64,000 bases of DNA from an uncultured Christensenellaceae bacterium (lineage in GTDB: Bacteria > Bacillota > Clostridia > Christensenellales > Borkfalkiaceae), in NCBI GenBank assembly GCA_910588615.1, contig CAJUOI010000005.1, positions 4,912-68,911 of the forward strand, read 5' to 3'. Position numbers and translations under genes: made by a program. Within the stretch, counting starts at the first letter, position 1, and every line of letters starts with the position of its first letter. Below the pieces are notes generated by a model that saw only the letters and a list, made by a program, of their open reading frames with translations, did not search any database and was not told the DNA's origin. Below, piece by piece: positions 12,401 to 18,237 of the stretch.

Positions 12401-13423
12401 CGTTTTATCGTACTTATAATTTGAATCTGTTAAAGCCTTTTGAATGTCTTTTGCCGTAGGTGCTAACGTGCCGTCGATAGTGCACACGGGATCGAAACGG
12501 TAATTTTCCGCCTCTCTTCCGCTGTTGTATATGGGAAGAATCGTTCCTACGTCCAACAATCCAAGCGAGCTTAAAGACGTACTTGATTGAACGGTTGTGG
12601 GCTGCTTCCACTTCTCGTTCAACTTGATGGCGACGATTTTTTCCTCTTCGAAATTCACCGAAAGGCTGCCCTGCTCGGCTGCGCTTGCGCCGAAGGATAC
12701 CGTTACCCGATTCGTAGTCGTCGTAAAAGGATAATTGACGGTGGGCACGGGCTCACCCGTCGTAGTCCCGTTGATCGCGTTGTTATCGTCGTAGGTAAAC
12801 CCGACGATATGCGAGGACTTTTCGTACTCCGCCGTAACGACGAGATTATCAAACAACATCTTTTGCGTCATGCCCGCAACGAATGCCGAAAGCTCGTACC
12901 AAGTATCGCCGTCGGCGTTTTGCACTGCCTTGCGCCAGTAGCCGCCAGAAAGCGTCCACCCGTCCGCAACTTTAAGCGATACGCTTTTCAACTGCGCGAC
13001 GCGTACGCTTCCACCTTCGATAATATAATCCGAGGAAATGCTGTCAGGGCTGCCGGGCAGATAGATTATCGTAACCTTATTGCCCTCATCCGTGCGCAGG
13101 TAGCCGTTTTCGATAATAACTTCCAAAAGGGACAAGTCTTCGATCAGTGTTCCCGCATCGCTCTCGTCCATTTTGCCGTATACCTGAAAATAATTCTCTT
13201 TCAGCGTATCGGGCGTATCGCTCGTGTCGGGCGTGTAAGACTTTACCTTGACGTCCAGTAACCGATACTTCGTTGCGTCCGAATAATCGGGCGATGTTGT
13301 TTCTTGCGCATAAGCCTCGTTGAAAAGCTTCGGCAAACACAGCCCCGCAACCAACGAGAACAACGCCAATACCGCAAACAACGCAACTAAGAACTTCTTC
13401 CCCAATGATAATCTGCCTTTCAT
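485..13423 (-). CDS. Giant MBG/YDG-repeat surface protein, 4312 residues
   Basis: A very large exported protein. Residues 1-40 form a signal peptide (basic MKGRLSLGKK, hydrophobic core, AYAQ-type cleavage site). The bulk consists of beta-rich modules of roughly 70-110 residues carrying the marks of MBG and YDG domains: module starts such as VYDGTAKSAEV, VTYDGQRHGV, VYNGEAHAPTV and MYTGSQLSLTV, YG motifs such as VVYGEEIPL, SVYGGAVDL and IFYGDAAKS, and module ends such as SNYVWTD, DNYSWIA and ENYEWAE. Near the C-terminus (about 4250-4273) there is a hydrophobic span followed by HKRKKR and a short polar tail, so the protein looks membrane-anchored by a transmembrane helix; no LPXTG sortase signal is present. 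ATG at 13423 is preceded by AGGAAGGA. MBG/YDG repeats are known from bacterial adhesins and stalk-like surface proteins; adhesion or a long surface fibre is the inferred role. No internal stop or frameshift is seen. Confidence 0.9.
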   Translation of the reverse strand: MKGRLSLGKKFLVALFAVLALFSLVAGLCLPKLFNEAYAQETTSPDYSDATKYRLLDVKVKSYTPDTSDTPDTLKENYFQVYGKMDESDAGTLIEDLSLLEVIIENGYLRTDEGNKVTIIYLPGSPDSISSDYIIEGGSVRVAQLKSVSLKVADGWTLSGGYWRKAVQNADGDTWYELSAFVAGMTQKMLFDNLVVTAEYEKSSHIVGFTYDDNNAINGTTTGEPVPTVNYPFTTTTNRVTVSFGASAAEQGSLSVNFEEEKIVAIKLNEKWKQPTTVQSSTSLSSLGLLDVGTILPIYNSGREAENYRFDPVCTIDGTLAPTAKDIQKALTDSNYKYDKTLTVNYNGSNQENVKPIVVHITGIEYVGPSSISGELGGNPVRQTAHAKFDFTGLTVTFRYGNGRVAIPLEDLNFESNIKVGYSTSGNDEYPLTELSTQVNFAKITVSFSYINDKGQRTECDIADSREIDVDPAVLSVPALKSSNGEENYDIITYSVDNCFKTLDLTGLDATALTVSFTDSQNGDAIIDVNNSSNGILTYDSATGKVSFLRSGLFVMSVTLKDGGDYVWGNPSSLAAQSGRVKKTDYELQYTLQVNKAPIDVSLVYENGANRVYGWTEETSASVSARIQGTQDPIEGMGTAQGSNLVYEFWYYKGTESAASATKDVTKIREVGNYFVLVKTFENNIYQAGQSSAVGFEITKKPISVTDIKVKTQEFKGEAYDVNDFINYNSVPFAYGDKLADIFTVSSSDTKEDKNHKIGYIHANSYTASIAFNQEKLGKNYLWSDGTTGAKSIDFTIIAREITVNASANGFTYGEVGQLNASASSDPAFVTLSQPAYYFAGGVTQPTGNSETWNAGNYCAYFTWDYAAGIVAQDGDLVLKQNGTALSNTDKRFFAEFTVGKATLTKIDFTTEKALGTYDGSGHAISSNWGSVSADLKNGNALADILAVTIEGTLTAEVADKTVTTGMSFADGSAFVTEAGTYRITVSFQDTNGNYQWADGRTEVVFEDFTVARKEISFQAFDGETEFEDLNNIFYVYNGEAHAPTVKAVSGVTVGSDVIELSLEGFTALYAKDGTELSSAPIAADEYYVLVNDFTAKQIGGAAYTYAVNFELPQNRKIVFKINSSSLQIPSLKAGGTSIEMEYKGVEYDFLDYLNGDRDYFNRLKITIMQGSTVEDLKNVYLVDGKVLAYTITVEPATNYKWEGASGEADETKAYQFTFTITQKDITVSWGENQVYTGSSITFTATAQGLCGGDDVKLNVTFKTDPVNAGDYLGIAEIIEEGVYWQNYSVNASNIFTVKKFGLATPVATDAGDLKYTGGMQSVSYGNLLNASGNSDWGLVTVSATHKLPDSYNADAAETPFKTKETFNGLFGFLNAGIYSVTFELTEEAQKNYYFGNDEKQEVSVSLADFTVERLEIELPTFGTHTYQWDGTAKQPSFTPATVQSTIDGVYFQVNFSVAYGIWDMAGNTANDEFTSRGFYYARITMQSVTVKSAAAGESTAEVYNFVWVQNGADIVDKIDKLIYGAPVTTESNGGIIYDLMYAVINSVLDFTFEIKGYTFGDNGMSGTALNIWDKDSFIRVTVTDGTEDIQSIFESEAPKIEYAFADEKGRALTPADLSNGLPWNAGKYSITIKVTFTEGSDYENLSFDKENLKFGTNTDGKEFFVVSPKTIFDGDIEFTDQTVTYDGQRHGVAVEFTTSWPQKADGSEVNLTIASEYQQNANANPYRLALILGGADKGNFVLANDITLPQLTINPREVTIHGVTNGHDSVVYGEEIPLSSFQWAYTNENGTKFIDSDIAGLNLTVMLEGYVAGQYLAVKDGGYQIGVDYTANGNYRITVVPETFRVTPRPITVTVGENAGSVYGGAVDLYGDGVITVYNKAANDDIRSIVQLTAKLNGFDASETAKAGAYAVACVLSGEKSGNYTLTFNGGNYVISNAKFSFGAIADKTETYNAQDFFVLDSAPSMEGGVRLPENDLKFFVAKKEGNEATAPAVGDTRWKSFDSVKARNVADSGVYWVLATADNHDAATTSFTFTVNPKEITVSLNFAIWYGEENPANQAGYRKSLDDLSFTLCEGDDRSVVSGSFEYAVPSYEKGKGKDGYDIGLTLNLTSANYVFVTAAKSTLTVKPLEITVNIASVSSVYGAVSNSLSAEITTPRSSYSNDENVRVELIDGRDDIFTLSTVANTDGNKAVGRYPITGTANGSKASNYSVAFQGETGKEGVYSITPATITVSFAGTDVFYNEEEQKLLNKYLANGVDGTAEITYYLAKGADAAIEITTEGAWDELTQGVTYSEVPSSVDVWSGYVYYRVFLANHATVYGSVEAQIKQANNNGAEGFKYGEANQWIYGYGGADGFDQNLVTDPTVSFKRGTNANGKTDISVAVYRGNDDKAIASNIYRNGTIDAKGLFETLYNKDSTERFTADTYRLVVSMEETDNFTAFRQVFEFEVKRRELSVKAEDQTIFYGDAAKSFKAVAVGLVSNEKDAAAETLAAVFGEEPVFITDYQQGNYTGEYFISISAENQEKYRAAAGNYNVSFPENAARITVEKRCVTVEIADKSNYYNLNKGAEAKETLTFKVTNGSFYPDDGTPAPEYTNDNQAVITLRTEAFSNRSSDIDTNDVKIEGGVNVGYSIYAVWGARSGSGRSYGEDYVIRITNASKTEIADEAIRNGDGSANAATFLILPALMTISPDKTPVGKYNGLPQEYTMKVASDATVEIVSTYVGREGTVYGSTNIAPTNVGKYTVTFSASNPNYQASGDISVNFNIDPAEVTIVPIRLGSENNADQTAWVKYGTQIFNTGAAIDGYFSGFGLKYTFVLGAGATLGTAEEIIAFETEHGNWKVGNITYGIANYSPNKNAGQNVNVFYASGITSPNFTQTTTVPGELRIDKRNVTVWVKGFDVDGNLLEGDLANDAASGVYSGESQQQELNQKVQSNCEGFFKPSDNWAGASGLTLKDLGLALTVTDARVVGKYQMNPSASSNYAETNFVIEFVKDAYYKITPAPLKIYVQVSDTEKGVSGTFTYDTTNKVYKANGFGVIYGNEASFTIAYDGFRNETIQDIRNRQEITNADGYTLNYRAGSYPIYNVNEIWGNNRGTYLVSYAGAEENALSFNNYTITYVPTQFEVARREVTAKTSSQIYTEGNGYNEGASGARLDAVIVFANADVLGVSALTQDTNYLPKLNDTYTLSYVGKRVDGQTTTIPNVAGEYVVTIAFNDNSNYTFVGGSLSVLQGDDKYVIAQKEINLSWNNSAMPEFDKLQDADKIRKIENYVQDIMDFGTEFEYIYRNVESGVYQTEKVPQSAYTYEDGFTFKAYGAGTYRIVIRLKASAQNNYTLRNETEGAVTLVLTVSTESVTLKITGINGWTYKSYDASLNTPTATVDGVAQVLPFTYARIALDYDNEQLAALKNRSFDDREFASVSSMLGITEGSFSANIPTEAGTYAVCAYYQTTGQRAYYLFKVKPMTVSVPEFLSADTMYTGSQLSLTVNGVEGVSVTARNCYVTVSGEKILIQTINSGTYEITFSLSSSNYVWTDNSREPVVKDWVIARGQDKISGLVVTGDGANASVVYGGLLNVYATSAFNGQVYYSYREKVDGKAPEEVTDGWGARPVYAKTYWVKATTEGTGNYLGATAYTEFTIHKATLTVTPYAAIIYGDAFNAGGGAGYGYDVSGFLRGDGKDVIRGSVTYSASKDADWSVTAEGVVLTVNVSGLSADNYEFVAAEGKLTVGKKTITVNIGNAEAFYTVAISADGVRMTAADNALVPGDTLAGLGLQLKVIDAQDNLVIAGAPVGSYAIVSSVRETKNYVINYNNGIFTVKALPVSVSLRANGGVYDGTAKSAEVISAISTVQGYDADKVRAELTDVLTFSYTGVTMGGVAYNSDTAPADAGSYMASVVGVSSNFTLLTTPSVSFTIGKKTIAEGEIKIASQVYDGGKNLIPEISDTDDYTVTVGEYTVAGTHGVMLTLKDANNTQWQGTTQNFCIVDFVVTPANNSVTLPLSIEGWTYGSAANAPSFAVKYESAYTFRYYDANGNLLNGVPANAGTYSVTVSVAGAADWNALPESERVPFTIAKYALNTPKLVIVSEGEGKNDTFTGGELRVRVTGYDHLLMSINYAGNSVVNGNEVTLIALNAGGYGVTFSLADADNYSWIAASGVTLEAGSATVGWTVNRMQVNKPKPGNNKLVVNGSVLVYLPEGFDPDIMYIKDNEAGYGGSFKATVGLIDPENYEWAETGNTVEEYYAFRIVGANTVFIAVICSVSGVALVAAGAACTQVILHKRKKRLAEESMDEMDRTSGDGSNKGSVTESASQGGNE

Positions 13424-13482
13424 TTTCTATTTATCCTTCCTGTCGAATAAAAAAATTTTGTTTAATGCCACGCCTTAAAAGA

Positions 13483-13530
13483 TTCCTTGATTTGCACGGA
13501 ATGACAAGGGAACCGTGCTTCGCCGGCGAA
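13483..13530 (-). repeat. Cluster of overlapping inverted repeats in the leader of the giant repeat gene
   Basis: The 107-base gap upstream of the giant gene holds a perfect 12-base palindrome, TTCGCCGGCGAA (13519-13530). Next to it are 6-base perfect arms GCACGG (13494-13499) and CCGTGC (13513-13518), and a third pair TTCCTTG (13483-13489) with CAAGGGAA (13505-13512, one bulged base). The second and third pairs use overlapping bases and cannot form together. No U-tract follows, so this is not a plain terminator. No convincing -10/-35 pair was found here. Confidence 0.4.
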
Positions 13531-13755
13531 TTATAATTTATTTAGTTCTGTCTTTAATTTTTGTAAATTCTGCCGTTCCAACTCGATGAGCTCGGAGTAT
13601 ACTTGGTAGTACTCCTTGTCCGCCGCGCTCGGTTCCTCTTTCTTCATAAACGCCTGCAACAACGCAGACTGCGAGCGGTTCCGTTTCTTTTCCAGCGACT
13701 CGATTTCCAGCTCGCTCTCTTCGATTTGCTTTTTTAATTCGCTTTTCTTTGACAT
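13531..13755 (-). CDS. Small coiled-coil protein, 74 residues
   Basis: A short, highly charged, fully helical protein: heptad-like Leu/Ile spacing runs through residues 5-35 (LKKQIEESELEIESLEKK) and again through 50-74 (SELIELERQNLQKLKTELNKL). A Tyr-containing linker (DKEYYQVYSEL) lies between them, suggesting a helical hairpin or dimer. There is no signal peptide or membrane segment. ATG at 13755 is preceded by a strong site, AGGAGGG, seven bases away. It follows the HD-GYP/GGDEF regulator by only 18 bases, so the two are probably cotranscribed. I do not recognise the family. An adaptor for the neighbouring regulator is a guess from position only. Confidence 0.75.
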   Translation of the reverse strand: MSKKSELKKQIEESELEIESLEKKRNRSQSALLQAFMKKEEPSAADKEYYQVYSELIELERQNLQKLKTELNKL

Positions 13756-13773
13756 ATATCCCTCCTATAAAAA

Positions 13774-15834
13774 TTATCCGCGGGGTGCTTCGTCGTGCCC
13801 GTTTTTCAAAATGGATTCCATGCTGTCGTCGTAGAAGCGCCAAGCACGTCTGCCGTTACGCTTTACCACGTACATAGCGGCATCAGCCTTTTTGAACAGG
13901 GTATCGTAGTCGACGTCCTCTTCCACGCAGGCAATGCCCATGCTCGCACAGATATAAAATCCCTTGAAATCCCCCGAAATACGATCGAAAACCCTCTTTA
14001 CGAGCGTTTCGGGATGGTCTTTGTACTCCATGAACAGAATAAACTCGTCGCCGCCCATGCGCGCCGCTATATCCGAAGAACGCACGCTTTCACGCAAGCG
14101 GGAAGCAACCTCTTCCAGAACTTCGTCGCCGAACAGATGTCCGTAATTGTCGTTCGCGCTCTTGAAATTGTCCAAATCGAACATTGCGAGGAAATACTTG
14201 GCACCCGAACCCGAAGTCAGCTTTTCCGTAATACGCTTTTTTGCCGCCTCATGGTTGAAAAGCCCCGTCTTGGCATCGTGGTCGTTGCGCTCTTCCAGCT
14301 CGTTCATCGCCTTGGTTTCCTCGTTGACGTCTACGATTTTACCGATTGCGCCTTCAAACTCGGGGTTGTCGTCGCTCGTCCACATCGCTTTGGCAATGAC
14401 TTTGTGCCACTTGCTCTTTCCGCCGACGTTCAAAAGATACTTCTGCGCCACCACGGAGTGCTCGGGCGTGGTGTTTTTTATTTTTTCGAGAAAGTCCGTA
14501 AAGTCCGTTCCGGAAAAAATACCCGTCCAAGCGGCGTGCTCCGCAGGATTGACGATCGCCACGGGCAACCCCAGCTTTTCCGCACTCCAATCGGAAAGCT
14601 TGATCATTTCGGGCACGGGAATATATTCGAAGGTGATTTCGCTTGAAATATCCGAAAGATATTTAAATTTCATGCGCTCGTATTCGAGCAGCTGAATCGT
14701 TCTGTTCGAAGCCTCCGAACCGGACGAATCGAGAATCTGGCTTACGGTGTTATTGATACTCTTTTCCGTCGCTTGCCCGATCGACATGACCGTCAGTTCC
14801 TTTTTCAACGTATCGGCAAGGTCTTTTAAGCAGTCGAGTAAAATCGGATTGAACGCTCCGCATTCGCCGTTTAAAATCATTTGAACGGCTACCTCCGGCT
14901 CGTACGCCGCTTTATAGCAACGCTTGCTCGTCAGCGCGTCGTACACATCGGCAAGCGCAACCACCTGCGCCGCAATGGGAATATCGTTCCCCTTCAGTCC
15001 GTCGGGATACCCTCTTCCGTCGAACCGCTCGTGATGCCAACGGCAGATCTGATAGGCAATCTGCACCAGCTTTTCGTTCTTGCGCGAGGGCATCTGTTCG
15101 AGCATTGCCGCCCCTTCAAGCGTGTGGCGCTTCATAATTTCAAACTCCTCGGGCGTAAACTTTCCCGGTTTGTTTAATATTTCGGAAGGAATGGTAATTT
15201 TTCCGATATCGTGAAGCGCGGAAGCGTTGCCGATCAACAAAATTTCTTTATTGGTCAGCGGATACTTATCCGTCTTTTTTTCCAGCTCGCGCAACAGTAA
15301 ATCCGTTATCGCGTGCACGTGCAGCACGTGCAAACCGCTTTCCCCGTTTCTGAATTCCACGATATGCGAAAGAATTTCTATCATCAGAGAATTGTCTTTC
15401 TCTTTTTCGTAGATTTGCTCGGAAAGAAGCTCCGCCATTTCCTTTTGCTTCAAGGACAGGAGGAAACTGCTCGTAACGCGGTGTTTTACGGTGCGCTCGT
15501 CAAAGGGACGACTGATATAGTCGATCGCGCCCAAATCGTATGCTCTGTCGATATACGCGCCGCCGCTTTCGGCGGAAATCATGATGACGTTTACGGTTTT
15601 AATCCACCCCATTTTGTTCATCATGGCGAGCACCTCGAAGCCGTCCATTTCCGGCATGACGATGTCGAGCAACATCAAGGCAATATTCATTTCCTTCTCG
15701 CGCAAAATCGTTATCGCCTCCAAACCGTTCTGCGCTTCGATAATGTCAAAATCGGGGAACAAAATATCCGCCAACAACGCCCGATTGAACTCGGAATCGT
15801 CTACAATTAAAATCTTTTTCTTTTCGTCGCTCAT
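13774..15834 (-). CDS. Response regulator with REC, HD-GYP, PAS-like and GGDEF domains
   Basis: A 686-residue cytoplasmic signalling protein for cyclic-di-GMP. A receiver domain (1-122) has the acidic pair D12-D13 and phosphoacceptor D57 (LLDIVMPEMDG). The usual lysine of the KPF motif is replaced by arginine (SRPFDE, R109). HD-GYP phosphodiesterase (about 150-345) keeps HD (ASALHDIGK, 208-209) and HHERFDGRGYPDG (267-279). A PAS-like region (about 395-510) follows, then a GGDEF cyclase (about 518-680) with intact GGDEF (594-598) and the inhibitory RxxD site RSSD (585-588) exactly five residues before it. Both enzyme activities therefore look possible in one chain. I prefer ATG 15834 (MSDEKKKILIVDD, GGTGG upstream); an in-frame ATG at 15867 would add 11 residues but has no clear ribosome site. 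No sensor kinase gene is adjacent. Confidence 0.93.
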   Translation of the reverse strand: MSDEKKKILIVDDSEFNRALLADILFPDFDIIEAQNGLEAITILREKEMNIALMLLDIVMPEMDGFEVLAMMNKMGWIKTVNVIMISAESGGAYIDRAYDLGAIDYISRPFDERTVKHRVTSSFLLSLKQKEMAELLSEQIYEKEKDNSLMIEILSHIVEFRNGESGLHVLHVHAITDLLLRELEKKTDKYPLTNKEILLIGNASALHDIGKITIPSEILNKPGKFTPEEFEIMKRHTLEGAAMLEQMPSRKNEKLVQIAYQICRWHHERFDGRGYPDGLKGNDIPIAAQVVALADVYDALTSKRCYKAAYEPEVAVQMILNGECGAFNPILLDCLKDLADTLKKELTVMSIGQATEKSINNTVSQILDSSGSEASNRTIQLLEYERMKFKYLSDISSEITFEYIPVPEMIKLSDWSAEKLGLPVAIVNPAEHAAWTGIFSGTDFTDFLEKIKNTTPEHSVVAQKYLLNVGGKSKWHKVIAKAMWTSDDNPEFEGAIGKIVDVNEETKAMNELEERNDHDAKTGLFNHEAAKKRITEKLTSGSGAKYFLAMFDLDNFKSANDNYGHLFGDEVLEEVASRLRESVRSSDIAARMGGDEFILFMEYKDHPETLVKRVFDRISGDFKGFYICASMGIACVEEDVDYDTLFKKADAAMYVVKRNGRRAWRFYDDSMESILKNGHDEAPRG

Positions 15835-15901
15835 GCCGCCACCGTTTTCCCGTTTTTTAAAGTGCATACTATTCTACGATAATTACAATAGTACATATTG
15901 A

Positions 15902-15930
15902 ATTATATCACATTCGTTTCGGCTTGACAA
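15902..15930 (-). promoter_or_regulatory. Promoter of the REC/HD-GYP/GGDEF gene
   Basis: Read on the minus strand: TTGTCA (15930-15925), 17-base spacer, TATAAT (15907-15902). Transcription should start near 15895, about 60 bases before ATG 15834. It lies just beyond the tsaD terminator, which makes the regulator and the coiled-coil gene (and perhaps the giant gene) a separate unit. Confidence 0.75.
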
Positions 15931-15963
15931 GTAAATTAAAACAGTTTTCCCGCAAGGCAAAAC

Positions 15964-15998
15964 GTAAAAATATCCCGCGCCGAACCAGACGCGGGATA
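15964..15998 (-). terminator. Terminator after tsaD
   Basis: Perfect 9-base arms TATCCCGCG (15971-15979) and CGCGGGATA (15990-15998) with a 10-base loop. Read on the minus strand, the stem is followed by ATTTTT. It sits 22 bases beyond the tsaD stop codon and closes the secA-prfB-tsaD run. Confidence 0.85.
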
Positions 15999-16019
15999 CT
16001 TGCTTTCCATATATATTGA

Positions 16020-17027
16020 TCATCTCAGCGGAATGCTTGCCTCGGCGTTCTGCGTTAGCGCGGCAAAGTTACCCGCACGGTATTGTAGCAGACCTTCCGA
16101 CGCTATCATCGCGGCGTTATCGGTACAATGCCGCTTGATCGGCAGCACAAGACGCAAACCCGCCTCTTTGCAGGCAGACGTCAGTTTTTCGCGCAGATAC
16201 CCGTTGGCAACCACGCCGCCGCCCGCCGTTACGGTATCCACGCCCTTTTCCCGTGCGCCCCGCACCGTCTTTTCCACGAGAACATCGAGCGCGGCGCGTT
16301 GGAAAGACGCGGCGACGTCCGCGCGGCTGTACGTCTCGCCGCGCTGTTCGGCGTTGTGGCAGTAGTTCAGAACCGCCGTCTTTAACCCGCTGTATGAAAA
16401 GTCGTAGCCTCCCGCCCCTTTCAGCATCGTCGGCATAGGCACGCACGCATTCCCCTCGCGGGCAAGAGTTTCAAGATGCGGACCTCCGGGGTAAGGCAAC
16501 GACAAAATGCGGGCGACCTTATCGAACGCCTCGCCCACCGCATCGTCGCGCGTACCGCCGAGAACGGAGGACTTTGTTTCCGTTTCGGCGAACAGCACCG
16601 CCGTATGTCCGCCGCTCGCAAGCAACGAAATAAAGGGCGGTTTCAGCGTTTCGTCCTCCAAATACGCTGCGGCAAGATGTCCGCGGATATGGTTTACGGC
16701 AATGAACGGAATGCCAAGCCCGTATGCAAAGCCCTTTGCAAAGGACAGTCCGACGAGCAGCGCGCCTAAAAGCCCCGCCCCGTAGGTTACGGCGACCGCA
16801 TCGATATCCTCTTTTTTGATTCCCGCCCTGTCGATTGCACGCTTTACGACGCCGTCTACCGCGAACAGATGCTCGCGCGAGGCTATCTCCGGCACAACGC
16901 CGCCAAATTTCGACTGTACCGAAGCAGAAGACGCAATTTCGTCCGACAACAAAACACGACCGCAGATGACTGCCGCCGCCGTTTCGTCGCAAGAAGATTC
17001 AATTCCGAGAATAAGAGGATTTTTCAT
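16020..17027 (-). CDS. tsaD: tRNA N6-adenosine threonylcarbamoyltransferase
   Basis: TsaD (formerly Gcp/YgjD), 335 residues, the usual length. It transfers the threonylcarbamoyl group from threonylcarbamoyl-AMP to A37 of ANN-decoding tRNAs, working with TsaB and TsaE, which are not in this window. It opens with MKNPLILGIESSCDETAAAV, the hallmark of the family's ASKHA-fold N-terminus. The metal-binding HxxxH is seen in NHIRGHLAAAY (about residues 110-120), and the ASGGHT motif and GGGVVANGYLR near residues 245-260 are conserved nucleotide-contact regions. It follows prfB by 58 bases on the same strand and is followed by a strong terminator. Cytoplasmic. Confidence 0.97.
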   Translation of the reverse strand: MKNPLILGIESSCDETAAAVICGRVLLSDEIASSASVQSKFGGVVPEIASREHLFAVDGVVKRAIDRAGIKKEDIDAVAVTYGAGLLGALLVGLSFAKGFAYGLGIPFIAVNHIRGHLAAAYLEDETLKPPFISLLASGGHTAVLFAETETKSSVLGGTRDDAVGEAFDKVARILSLPYPGGPHLETLAREGNACVPMPTMLKGAGGYDFSYSGLKTAVLNYCHNAEQRGETYSRADVAASFQRAALDVLVEKTVRGAREKGVDTVTAGGGVVANGYLREKLTSACKEAGLRLVLPIKRHCTDNAAMIASEGLLQYRAGNFAALTQNAEASIPLR

Positions 17028-17085
17028 ATGAATAAAAACGCGAATAAAACTACCCCGTTTTTTATGAATAGCAAGGCAAAGCGCG

Positions 17086-18183
<1,098 letters not shown>

Positions 18184-18237
18184 ATCCTCTCCCTGATAAT
18201 CTTAATTTTCGCCCGTCCGTTCCAACCGATCGAAAAT

